Assembly: GCA_023441105.1 (NCBI GenBank)
Contig: JAEZQX010000149.1
Coordinates: forward strand, 1-12,906
Length of the DNA stretch: 12,906 bases
Direction of reading: 5' to 3'
From: Pseudomonadota bacterium
GTDB lineage: Bacteria > Pseudomonadota > Gammaproteobacteria > Burkholderiales > Burkholderiaceae
A program made the translations under genes and the position numbers. Below, in pieces: positions 6,240 through 12,906 of the stretch. The notes beneath the pieces were generated by a model. The model searched no databases and was not told the DNA's origin. It worked only from the letters and a program-made list of their open reading frames with translations. Each line of letters opens with the position of its first letter. The first letter of the stretch is position 1.

Positions 6240-7562
6240 TCAGTGGGCCGGGATCGGTTGCCGCGGACGGATCGCGGTTCGGGGGCGCCTGCCAAGGTAG
6301 CGCTCGACGCCGAGGCCTTCGCTGCTGATCTCGGTGGGCCGGCCGGTGATCTGGTCGGACAGCAGCCTGGCCGAACCGCAGGCCATGGTCCAGCCGAGGG
6401 TGCCGTGGCCGGTGTTGAGCCAGAGGTTGGGCACCGGCGTGCGGCCGACGATCGGCGTGCCGTCCGGCGTCATCGGCCTCAGCCCGGTCCAGAACTGCGC
6501 TTCCGCCACGGCGCCGGCCCCCGGGAAGAGATCCTCGACCACCATCTCCAGCGTCTTGCGCCGACGCGGATCGAGGCGCAAGTCGTAGCCGGCGATCTCC
6601 GCCATGCCGCCGACGCGGATTCGATCGTCGAAGCGGGTCACGGCGATCTTGTAGGTCTCGTCCATCACCGTCGAGCGCGGCGCGCGGCCTGCATCGACGA
6701 TGGGCAGGGTGAGGGAATAGCCCTTGAGCGGGTAGACCGGCAGCGACAACGGCAGGTCCGACAGCAGCTGCCTCGAATAGCTGCCGAGCGCCAGGACCAC
6801 CTGGTCGGCGGACAGCGTCGACTCGACGCCGGTCTGCCGATCCTGCACGTCGGCGCCGACGACCCGGTCGCCGGTGCGGCGCAGCCGCAGCACCGTCGTG
6901 TCGTGGAGAAAGCGCACGCCCAGCGTTTGGGCCTTCAGCGCAAGAGCCCTGGTGAACAGGTTGCAGTCGCCAGTCTGGTCTTTCGGCAGGCGCAGCGCGC
7001 CGAGCAGGTCGGCGCCATCGGCATCGATGCCGGGTTCGACGCGGCGGATGCCTTCGCGGTCCAGCACCTCGAAGTCGATGCCGCAGTCGCGCAGCACCGA
7101 GATGTCCTTATCGAGGCCTTCGAGCTGCGCCGGGTGCCTGAACACCTGCGTCGTGCCGAGCTGGCGGCCTTCATAGTCGATGGCGGTTTCGGCGCGCAGG
7201 GCGTCGAGGCAGCGCCGGCTGTAGTCCGCCAGCCGCAGCATGCGCTCCTTGTTGACCGCATAGCGTTCGGCAGTGCAGTTGAGGAGCATCTGCGCAAGCC
7301 ACTGCAGCTGGAACAGGCTGCCATCGGGCCGGATCGCCAGCGGGGCGTGCTTCTGGAACATCCACTTGACCGCCTTGAGCGGGATGCCTGGCGCGGCCCA
7401 GGGGGTGGAGTAGCCGGGCGAGATCTGGCCGGCGTTGGCGAAGCTGGTTTCCGCCGCCGGCGCGGGCTGCCGGTCAACGACCACCACCTCCGCACCCGCC
7501 TTGGCCAGATACCAGGCGGTGGTGACGCCGATGACGCCGCTGCCGAGAACCAGGACACGCAT
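6240..7562 (-). CDS. dadA: D-amino acid dehydrogenase (DadA type)
   Basis: An FAD-dependent, membrane-associated dehydrogenase that oxidatively deaminates D-amino acids (D-alanine in the best-known cases) to 2-oxo acids and ammonia, passing electrons to the respiratory chain. The 440-residue length is close to the 432 of E. coli DadA. The N-terminus has the dinucleotide-binding motif G7-S-G9-V-I-G12 followed by VVVVDRQ. Family marks include the [13 protein letters not shown] segment near residue 50, the central [11 protein letters not shown] strand, [12 protein letters not shown], and the C-terminal [14 protein letters not shown] and [16 protein letters not shown] blocks, where the FAD and carboxylate-binding residues lie. 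The start at 7562 begins directly with the FAD fold and has GAGG 9-10 nt upstream; an in-frame extension to 7661 would add 33 unlikely residues. The divergent Lrp-type gene is the probable regulator. Confidence 0.93.
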   Translation of the reverse strand: MRVLVLGSGVIGVTTAWYLAKAGAEVVVVDRQPAPAAETSFANAGQISPGYSTPWAAPGIPLKAVKWMFQKHAPLAIRPDGSLFQLQWLAQMLLNCTAERYAVNKERMLRLADYSRRCLDALRAETAIDYEGRQLGTTQVFRHPAQLEGLDKDISVLRDCGIDFEVLDREGIRRVEPGIDADGADLLGALRLPKDQTGDCNLFTRALALKAQTLGVRFLHDTTVLRLRRTGDRVVGADVQDRQTGVESTLSADQVVLALGSYSRQLLSDLPLSLPVYPLKGYSLTLPIVDAGRAPRSTVMDETYKIAVTRFDDRIRVGGMAEIAGYDLRLDPRRRKTLEMVVEDLFPGAGAVAEAQFWTGLRPMTPDGTPIVGRTPVPNLWLNTGHGTLGWTMACGSARLLSDQITGRPTEISSEGLGVERYLGRRPRTAIRPRQPIPAH

Positions 7563-7684
7563 GGTGCAAACCTCGCCGGGAAGTTCGAAACATGACCAGT
7601 TTAGGCATTCGGCGCAGGAAAGAGTGCCGTATTGAGCGGTCATGGCCTCATAATTTGCCACCTATCGATCGAGGGGTAGCAGGA
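7563..7684. promoter_or_regulatory. Divergent dadA-lrp control region with spaced inverted repeat
   Basis: This 122-nt gap must hold promoters for both genes. An exact 7-bp inverted repeat, CATGACC (7591-7597) and GGTCATG (7638-7644), is separated by 40 nt, with a shorter GGCA/TGCC pair nested between. The area around 7649-7657 is locally A/T-rich (CATAATTTG), unusual for this sequence. Such symmetric spaced sites would suit an oligomeric Lrp-family regulator, but binding is inferred. I could not assign -35/-10 boxes with confidence. GAGGGG (7671-7676) is the ribosome site of the Lrp gene. Confidence 0.45.
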
Positions 7685-8203
7685 ATGCGCGCAAAGACAG
7701 TGGTTCACAGGGAGCTCGACCGGATCGACGTGAAGCTGGTGCGTGCCCTGCAGGAGAACTGCCGGGTGTCGCTGACCGAACTGGCGGAGAAAGTGGGCCT
7801 GTCCGTCACTCCTTGCGCCGAACGGGTCAAACGCCTGGAGCGGGACGGCTTCATCCTCGGCTATCACGCCCAGCTCAATCCGCATGCCTTCGGCCAGGCG
7901 CTGCTGGTGTTCGTCGAGATCAAGCTGGCGGCGAAGTCGGGCGCCATGTTCGAGGCGTTCAAGCGTGAGGTCCGCAAGCTGCCCAACGTGCTCGAATGCC
8001 ACCTGGTGTCCGGCGACTTCGACTACCTGATCAAGGCCCGCATCCCCGAAATGAATGCCTATCGGCGCCTGCTCGGCGACATGCTGCTGGGACTGCCGGG
8101 TGCCCGCGAGTCGCGCAGCTATATCGTCATGGAGGAAATCAAGGAGAGCCTGGCCCTCAGCATCGACGAGCCGGAGCCGCAACCGAAGTCGCGGCGGGCC
8201 TGA
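7685..8203 (+). CDS. Lrp/AsnC family transcriptional regulator, likely controlling dadA
   Basis: A 172-residue DNA-binding regulator. Residues about 11-60 form the winged helix-turn-helix (DRIDVKLVRALQENCRVSL, then ELAEKVGLSVTPCAERVKRLERDG), matching the Lrp pattern closely. Residues about 65-150 form the RAM/AsnC ligand-binding domain (strand LLVFVEIKL, then LECHLVSGDFDYLIKARIPEM, and the final SRSYIVMEEIKES strand). The start at 7685 has GAGGGG 8 nt upstream; an in-frame ATG at 7592 would add 31 atypical residues. Divergent placement from the D-amino acid dehydrogenase gene is a common layout for DadR-, BkdR- or PutR-like activators that sense an amino acid. Direct control of dadA and the downstream racemase-like gene is inferred from position. 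The acidic/basic tail (last 15 residues) is not part of the fold. Confidence 0.93.
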   Translation: MRAKTVVHRELDRIDVKLVRALQENCRVSLTELAEKVGLSVTPCAERVKRLERDGFILGYHAQLNPHAFGQALLVFVEIKLAAKSGAMFEAFKREVRKLPNVLECHLVSGDFDYLIKARIPEMNAYRRLLGDMLLGLPGARESRSYIVMEEIKESLALSIDEPEPQPKSRRA

Positions 8204-8204
8204 T

Positions 8205-8220
8205 CCGGCGCAGGCGCCGG
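8205..8220. terminator. Short hairpin between convergent lrp and DUF2726 genes
   Basis: CCGGCGC (8205-8211) and GCGCCGG (8214-8220) form a compact perfect palindrome with a 2-nt centre, filling the 18-nt space between two convergent stop codons. The position suits a bidirectional terminator, but neither side has a real T-tract. Confidence 0.4.
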
Positions 8221-8221
8221 T

Positions 8222-8758
8222 TCAGCCGAGGCCCGGGGTGCTTCGCCCGGCCGGCCGCTGCCCGGGGCGGCGCCTGAGCGCGGCATGCAGCGCCTGGACT
8301 TGCGCCCGGATCGCCTGCGGCGCCGGCTTCTCGCGACTGCGATAGCGCAGCGTGACGTAGCCGGCGGCGGCGGTCATCGCGTCGCGGGCGGCATCCCTGT
8401 CCTGGCGATGGGTGCGGTCGTCCAGCTCGACGAGCGCGATCACTTCGAGGGCATCGTCGAGGATCACGTAGTCGACCACCTTCTGGGCGAAGCGGCCGCG
8501 GATCGACAGGTAGTGTCCGGTGCCGCCACGCACGTCCGGTGCCATCAGCGCACCCATGCTGACCTGCGCCATCACCCGGTGCTCGGGGAAGGCTTGCTCC
8601 AGCCGCTGCAGGAACTCCTTCTCGTTCTCGGTCAGGAATGCCCGCTTGACGACCCGGAAAGCCGGCGGCCGGCGACGGGCGAGCACCAGGCCCCACAGCG
8701 CGAGAAACAGCAGCAGGCCGCCGACCCACGACAGCGGATGGCCGGCAAGCTCGGTCAC
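8222..8758 (-). CDS. Membrane-anchored DUF2726 protein (PD-(D/E)XK-like fold)
   Basis: A 178-residue protein with a GTG start at 8758; AGAGG lies about 8 nt upstream. Residues about 9-27 are one hydrophobic segment, followed by RRR, so the rest should be cytoplasmic (positive-inside). The domain from about 38 to 160 fits DUF2726: FLTENEKEFLQRLEQAFP helix, VMAQVSMGALM strand, then KVVDYVIL with Asp96 and ALVELDD with Glu111 and Asp113. The D...ExD pattern resembles the nuclease core of the PD-(D/E)XK superfamily, to which DUF2726 has been linked; nuclease activity has not been shown for it as far as I know. It is 46 nt downstream of the M20 gene on the same strand and may be co-transcribed, without an obvious functional tie. 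Confidence 0.85.
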   Translation of the reverse strand: MTELAGHPLSWVGGLLLFLALWGLVLARRRPPAFRVVKRAFLTENEKEFLQRLEQAFPEHRVMAQVSMGALMAPDVRGGTGHYLSIRGRFAQKVVDYVILDDALEVIALVELDDRTHRQDRDAARDAMTAAAGYVTLRYRSREKPAPQAIRAQVQALHAALRRRPGQRPAGRSTPGLG

Positions 8759-8804
8759 CGCTCAGGCCTCTTGTCGCGCCCCGGACGGGCGGCCGCGCGG
8801 GGGC

Positions 8805-10016
8805 TCACGCCGGCGCGAGCGGCATCGCCCGCTCGGCCAGGCGTGCGAACAGCGCGCCTCCGAGCGGCAGGATCTCGTCGTTGAAGTCGTAGCGGGAGTT
8901 GTGCAGCATGCGACCGGAAGCGGCGCCGCCCTGGCCGATGCGGAAATAGGCGCCGGGGCGGGCGCGCAGCATGAACGAGAAATCCTCGGCGCCCATGCTG
9001 GGCTCGAGATCCGTCACCAGGTTCTGCTCGCCGAATACCTCCGCCGCAACCTGCTGCGCGAAGATCGCCTGCGTCTCGTCGTTGATGGTGGCCGGATAGA
9101 CGCGTTCATAGGTGACCTGCGCGGTTGCACCGAAGCCGTCCGCGATGCTGCTGCACAGGCTGGCAAGCCGCTTCTGGATCATGTCCTGCACGGCATCGGA
9201 GAAGGTGCGCACCGTGCCGGTGAGGTTGGCGACGCCGGGGATCACGCTGAAAGCGCCGGGATTGCCCGCCTGCAGCGAGCAGAGGCTCACCACCGCCGAC
9301 TGCAGCGGCGAGACGTTGCGCGCCACGATGGACTGCGCGGCGGTGATGATGTGCGCGGCGACCACCACCGGATCGACCGACAGGTGAGGGTGCGCGCCGT
9401 GGCCACCCTTGCCTTCGATGCGGATGCTGATCTTGTCGGCCGAGGCCATCATCGGCCCCGGCCGCACGGCCACCTGGCCGGGCTCGAGCGCCGGCCAGTT
9501 GTGCATGGCGAATACGCGGTCGCAGGGGAAGCGCGCAAACAGGCCGTCGTCGATCATCGCCTGCGCGCCGGCGAAGCCCTCCTCGCCCGGCTGGAAGATG
9601 AGGTGCGCCGTGCCATCGAACTGCCGTGTCTGCGCCAGGTAGCGGGCAGCCGCGAGCAGCATCGTGGTATGGCCGTCGTGGCCGCAGCCGTGCATCAGGC
9701 CGGGCAGGCAGGAGCGATGTTCGAAGTCGTTGTCTTCCTGGATGGGCAGTGCATCCATGTCGGCCCGCAGGCCGATGGTGCGGCCGCTGTCGGTGCGACG
9801 GCCGCGGATCACGGCCACCAGTCCGGTCTTGCCGATGCCGCGGTGGATCTCGTCGACCCCGTGCCGTTCCAGCTGGCGCGCAACCAGTGCGCCGGTCAGG
9901 TGCTCCTCGAAGCCGAGCTCGGGGTTGCGGTGCAACTGCCGGCGGATGGCGGCGAGGTCCGCCTGCCAGCCGCGGATGGCGGCGACGGCGGGATGGCGCG
10001 CGAGATGCGACGACAA
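8805..10016 (-). CDS. M20 family amidohydrolase (aminoacylase/hippurate hydrolase-like), distal copy
   Basis: A 403-residue di-metal hydrolase that probably cleaves the amide bond of N-acyl amino acids in the cytoplasm. Metal and catalytic residues visible are Cys111 and His113 in HGCGHDGHT, Glu145-Glu146 in QPGEEG, His172 in AMHNWP and His372 in MLHNSRYDFND. The lid or dimerisation domain lies at about residues 185-300 (KISIRIEGKGGHGAHPH onward). No signal peptide. The start is a TTG codon at 10016: no ATG or GTG fits, the product then begins just before the conserved helix, and AGGAG lies 10 nt upstream, overlapping the stop codon of the preceding gene. It is a paralogue of the gene just upstream, 13 nt away, so the pair is almost certainly co-translated. 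The exact substrate cannot be told from sequence. Confidence 0.92.
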   Translation of the reverse strand: MSSHLARHPAVAAIRGWQADLAAIRRQLHRNPELGFEEHLTGALVARQLERHGVDEIHRGIGKTGLVAVIRGRRTDSGRTIGLRADMDALPIQEDNDFEHRSCLPGLMHGCGHDGHTTMLLAAARYLAQTRQFDGTAHLIFQPGEEGFAGAQAMIDDGLFARFPCDRVFAMHNWPALEPGQVAVRPGPMMASADKISIRIEGKGGHGAHPHLSVDPVVVAAHIITAAQSIVARNVSPLQSAVVSLCSLQAGNPGAFSVIPGVANLTGTVRTFSDAVQDMIQKRLASLCSSIADGFGATAQVTYERVYPATINDETQAIFAQQVAAEVFGEQNLVTDLEPSMGAEDFSFMLRARPGAYFRIGQGGAASGRMLHNSRYDFNDEILPLGGALFARLAERAMPLAPA

Positions 10017-10029
10017 CTGCCCGCGGCTC

Positions 10030-11226
10030 CTACGACGTCGCCGGCAGGAAGCGCTCCACCAGCCGTGTCCAGAGCGTGGCCCCGATGGGGATCAGCTCGT
10101 CGTTGAAGTCGTAGCTGGGATTGTGGAGCATGCAGGGGCCCAGGCCATGGCCGGCCTCGCGATGCGCGCCGTCGCCGTTGCCGATGAAGACGTAGCAGCC
10201 GGGACGCTCCAGCAGCATGAAGGCGAAGTCCTCCGAGCCCATGGTCGGCTCGATGGGGTAGACGACGTTCTCCTCGCCGACGATGTCGCGCATCACCGCC
10301 AGCGCGAACTGCGTCTGTTCGGGATCGTTGATGGTGGGCGGATAGTTGCGCACGAAGTCCATGGCGCCGCTGGCGCCGAAGGCGACCGGCAACTGCTCGA
10401 CGATGGCCCGCATGCGCGATTCGATCAGGTCCAGCACCGCGATGGAGAAGGTGCGAACGGTGCCGCGGATGATGGCCGAATCGGGCGTGACGTTGGTGGC
10501 ATGGCCGGCGTGGATCTCGGTCACCGACAGCACCGCCGAATCGATCGGCTTCTTGTTGCGGGTGATGATCGACTGCAGCGCCTGAACCAGGTGGGTGGCC
10601 ACCAGCACCGGATCGATGCCGTTGTGCGGCAGGGCCGCGTGCGCCCCCTTGCCGGTGATGGTGATCTCGAACTCGTTGCTCGACCCCATCATCGGCCCGC
10701 TGGTGACACCGAACTGGCCGGCCTTCATGCCCGGCCAGTTGTGCGCGCCGAAGACGGCGTCGCAGGGAAAACGCTGGAACAGGCCGTCCTCGATCATCTT
10801 GCGGGCGCCGGCGCCGCCTTCCTCGCCCGGCTGGAAGATCAGGTTGAGCGTGCCGTCGAAGCGCGGATGGCGCGCGATGTACTTGGCGGCCGCCAGCAGC
10901 ATGGCGGTATGGCCGTCGTGGCCACATGCGTGCATCTTGCCGGGATGCCGCGACCGGTGCGCGAAGGTGTTGTGCTCTTCCAGGGGCAGGGCATCCATGT
11001 CCGCCCGCAGGCCCAGCGCCTTCTGGCTGGTGCCGTGCCGCAACCGGCCGACCACGCCGGTGCCGCCAATGCCGGTGGTCACCTCGTAGCCCCACTCGGC
11101 GAGCTTGCGCGCCACCATCTCGGCAGTCCGGTGCTCCTCGAAGCGCAATTCCGGATGGGCGTGGATATCCCGCCGTATTGCCTGGATTTCCGCCTGCAGA
11201 TCCAGGATTCCCTCCGCGAGCAACAT
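10030..11226 (-). CDS. M20 family amidohydrolase (aminoacylase/hippurate hydrolase-like), proximal copy
   Basis: A 398-residue member of the same family as its downstream neighbour and similarly organised: Cys101 and His103 in HACGHDGHT, Glu135-Glu136 in QPGEEGG, His162 in AHNWPG, and His368 in MLHNPSYDFND. The two proteins share long identical stretches around these motifs but differ in the loop before MLHN, where this copy has an extra GDGAHREAGHGLG segment, hinting at different substrate pockets. The start at 11226 has AGAGGAGA about 7 nt upstream; an in-frame extension to 11307 would run into the divergent gene. It is the first gene of a likely three-gene minus-strand transcript and lies 59 nt from the divergent molybdopterin oxidoreductase gene. 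Function is hydrolysis of an N-acyl amino acid or related amide; the substrate is unknown. Confidence 0.93.
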   Translation of the reverse strand: MLLAEGILDLQAEIQAIRRDIHAHPELRFEEHRTAEMVARKLAEWGYEVTTGIGGTGVVGRLRHGTSQKALGLRADMDALPLEEHNTFAHRSRHPGKMHACGHDGHTAMLLAAAKYIARHPRFDGTLNLIFQPGEEGGAGARKMIEDGLFQRFPCDAVFGAHNWPGMKAGQFGVTSGPMMGSSNEFEITITGKGAHAALPHNGIDPVLVATHLVQALQSIITRNKKPIDSAVLSVTEIHAGHATNVTPDSAIIRGTVRTFSIAVLDLIESRMRAIVEQLPVAFGASGAMDFVRNYPPTINDPEQTQFALAVMRDIVGEENVVYPIEPTMGSEDFAFMLLERPGCYVFIGNGDGAHREAGHGLGPCMLHNPSYDFNDELIPIGATLWTRLVERFLPATS

Positions 11227-11285
11227 GACACGATCTCCTCTTCTGGTCTTCCCGGGCCGGGCTTCTGGTAGCTTAGCATTACTGG
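11227..11285. promoter_or_regulatory. Divergent control region between the M20 pair and the molybdopterin oxidoreductase
   Basis: Only 59 nt separate the two start codons. CTTCTGGT occurs twice in direct orientation (11240-11247 and 11262-11269), 22 nt apart, about two helical turns, around a CCCGGGCCGGG core. These may be regulator half-sites. No clear promoter boxes are visible and the plus-strand gene lacks a strong ribosome site, so its transcript may have a very short leader. Confidence 0.35.
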
Positions 11286-12906
11286 ATGTTTCCAACTGCC
11301 ATGCCACCGTCCACCCGGTTGTCGGAGCTCGCCCCCTCGGCGGCGCCGGCCCCCTCGGGACCCGCCGCAGACTCCCGCGTCGTCAGGGGAGCCTGCCCGC
11401 ACGACTGCCCGGACACCTGCGCCTTGTTGGTGACGGTCGAGGCCGGCCAGGTGACCCGGGTGGCGGGTGATCCCGACCATCCCTCCACGCACGGCGCCCT
11501 CTGCACCAAGGTCTCGCGCTATGCCGAGCGCACCTACAGCCCGGAGCGGCTGCTGCAGCCGATGCGGCGCGTCGGGCCCAAGGGCAGCGGCCGCTTCGAG
11601 CCGATCGGCTGGGATGCGGCGCTCGACGAGGTCGCCGGCCGCCTCGCGGAGATCGCGGCGCGCGACCCGCAGCGGATCCTGCCCTACAGCTACGCCGGGA
11701 CGATGGGCCTGGTGCAGGGCGAATCGATGGCGGCGCGTTTCTTCAACCGCCTGGGCGCGGCGCATCTCGACCGCACCATCTGCTCCGCCGCCGGCAAGAC
11801 CGGCCTGGCGTACACGCTGGGCGGCTCGGTGGGGATGGACGTCGAGCGCTACGCGGACTCGAAGCTGATCATCCTGTGGGGCACCAACTCCATCACTTCC
11901 AACCTGCATTTCTGGACCTTCGCGCAGCAGGCCAAGCGGCAGGGCGCGAAACTGATCGCCATCGACCCGCAGCGCACGGCGACGGCCGAGAAATGCCACC
12001 AGCACATCGCCCTGCTGCCCGGCACGGATGCCGCGCTGGCGCTCGGGATGATCGCCAGCCTGGCGCGCCAGGGGCTGCTGGACCAGGACTACATCCGCGA
12101 CCACACGCTCGGCTTCGAAGCGCTGCTGGCGCGGGCCCGGGAGTGGACACCGGCGCGGGTCGCCGAGGTGTGCGGCATCGAGGCGGAAGTCGTGGATGCG
12201 CTGGCCCGCGACTTCGGCACGATGGCACCCGCGGCGATCCGGCTCAACTACGGCATGCAGCGGGTCCGCGGCGGCGCCAACGCCGCGCGGCTGATCGCCG
12301 GGCTGCCGGCGCTGGTCGGTGCCTGGCGTCATCCGGCCGGCGGGATGCTGCTCTCGAGCAGCGGCGACTTCGCGATCGACTGGCGCACGCTGCAGCGCCC
12401 GGACCTCGCGCCGCAGCTGCCGGCGGGTGTCCGGCGCCGCATCGTCAACATGTCGACCATCGGCGATGCGCTGCTGGAGACCGAGCCGCCGATCGAGGCG
12501 CTGGTGGTCTACAACTCCAACCCGGTGGCGGTGGCCCCCGACAGCAGCCGGGTGATCCGCGGCTTCCAGCGCGACGACCTGTTCACCGTGGTGCTGGAGC
12601 ATTTCCGCACCGATACGGCGGACCATGCCGACATCCTGCTGCCGGCGACCACTCAGCTGGAGCACCTGGACATCCATACCAGTTACGGCCACCGTTACTG
12701 GGTGATGAATCAACCGGCCATCCGCCCGCTGGGGGAGGCGCTGCCCAACAGCGAGATCTTCCGCCGCCTGGCGCACCGCATGGGCTTCGACGAGCCCTGC
12801 TTCGGCGACAGCGACCTGGTGCTGGCGGCGCAGGCCATCGACACCCGCGGCCGCAGCACGCCGCCGGCCTTGCGGCCGCCGACGGCTGGCCCGACCGGGG
12901 CTGCGC
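11286..12906 (+). CDS. Molybdopterin oxidoreductase with N-terminal Fe-S motif (3'-truncated by window edge)
   Basis: The frame stays open from the ATG at 11286 to the window end (540 codons); the C-terminal part, including the molybdopterin dinucleotide-binding domain, is outside. A second in-frame ATG at 11301 is an alternative start; neither has a good ribosome site. The N-terminus holds an iron-sulfur motif, Cys37-x3-Cys41-x3-Cys45-x27-Cys73 (CPHDCPDTC, then GALCTK), typical of BisC-like members of the DMSO reductase superfamily. Later blocks are GWDAALDEVAGRLAEIA, TICSAAGKTG with Cys166 as the possible molybdenum ligand, LIILWGTNSITSNLHFW, LIAIDPQRTATA, and NPVAVAPDSSRVIRG. There is no twin-arginine signal, so it should be cytoplasmic. 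The substrate is unknown; the neighbouring amidohydrolases do not settle it. Confidence 0.9.
   Translation, partial: MFPTAMPPSTRLSELAPSAAPAPSGPAADSRVVRGACPHDCPDTCALLVTVEAGQVTRVAGDPDHPSTHGALCTKVSRYAERTYSPERLLQPMRRVGPKGSGRFEPIGWDAALDEVAGRLAEIAARDPQRILPYSYAGTMGLVQGESMAARFFNRLGAAHLDRTICSAAGKTGLAYTLGGSVGMDVERYADSKLIILWGTNSITSNLHFWTFAQQAKRQGAKLIAIDPQRTATAEKCHQHIALLPGTDAALALGMIASLARQGLLDQDYIRDHTLGFEALLARAREWTPARVAEVCGIEAEVVDALARDFGTMAPAAIRLNYGMQRVRGGANAARLIAGLPALVGAWRHPAGGMLLSSSGDFAIDWRTLQRPDLAPQLPAGVRRRIVNMSTIGDALLETEPPIEALVVYNSNPVAVAPDSSRVIRGFQRDDLFTVVLEHFRTDTADHADILLPATTQLEHLDIHTSYGHRYWVMNQPAIRPLGEALPNSEIFRRLAHRMGFDEPCFGDSDLVLAAQAIDTRGRSTPPALRPPTAGPTGAA

Noticed and set aside
6057..7595. Long open frame of 512 codons on the plus strand
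   Set aside because: It is antisense to dadA, which has full-length homology features. The composition is that of a GC-rich mirror frame.
8520..11271. Two long overlapping plus-strand open frames (528 and 535 codons)
   Set aside because: Both are antisense to the M20 genes, which carry every metal ligand on the minus strand. The repeated similarity between the two frames only mirrors the duplication of the real genes.
11079..12776. Long open frame of 565 codons on the minus strand
   Set aside because: It lies antisense to the molybdopterin oxidoreductase, whose plus-strand frame shows clear family motifs. The antisense product has low-complexity Arg/Gly/Ala/His composition and no recognisable domain, as expected in high-GC DNA.

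Overview
The window looks like chromosome of a GC-rich, Gram-negative, probably methylotrophic proteobacterium. A betaproteobacterium (Rhodocyclales or Burkholderiales-like) is my best guess from gene style and codon use, but this is an inference. Coding density is very high. I see no tRNA, rRNA, CRISPR array, transposase or other mobile element.

Left third (1-5418, + strand) is a lanthanide-dependent methanol oxidation (xox) cluster. It begins inside xoxF, the PQQ methanol dehydrogenase, whose Asp-x-Asp metal/catalytic signature is intact. It continues with a c-type cytochrome (xoxG-like) and a periplasmic binding-protein-like partner (xoxJ). Three further predicted exported proteins follow in close succession: a trypsin-like serine protease with C-terminal TPRs, a 257-residue protein of unknown family, and a 164-residue four-cysteine protein of unknown family. 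Short gaps and overlaps (8 bp, 16 nt, ATGA, 56 nt) suggest one transcript from xoxG onward. A strong hairpin with T-rich tail lies between xoxF and xoxG and could set xoxF apart in expression level.

Middle (5399-8203) is a D-amino-acid module. An Asp/Glu-racemase-family protein and a DadA-type D-amino acid dehydrogenase lie on the minus strand, and an Lrp/AsnC regulator is divergent from dadA across a 122-nt control region. The racemase-like gene converges on the xox cluster and overlaps its last gene by 20 bp.

Right part (8222-12906) has a minus-strand run of two tandem M20 amidohydrolase/aminoacylase paralogues followed by a small membrane-anchored DUF2726 protein. Divergent from them, and running off the right edge, is a cytoplasmic molybdopterin oxidoreductase with an N-terminal Fe-S motif.

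The most promising less-described element is the trio of exported accessory genes appended to xoxFGJ. The genes right of it are recognisable amino-acid and N-acyl-amino-acid catabolic functions with some unusual details: a replaced catalytic cysteine, a TTG start, and possible operator repeats.
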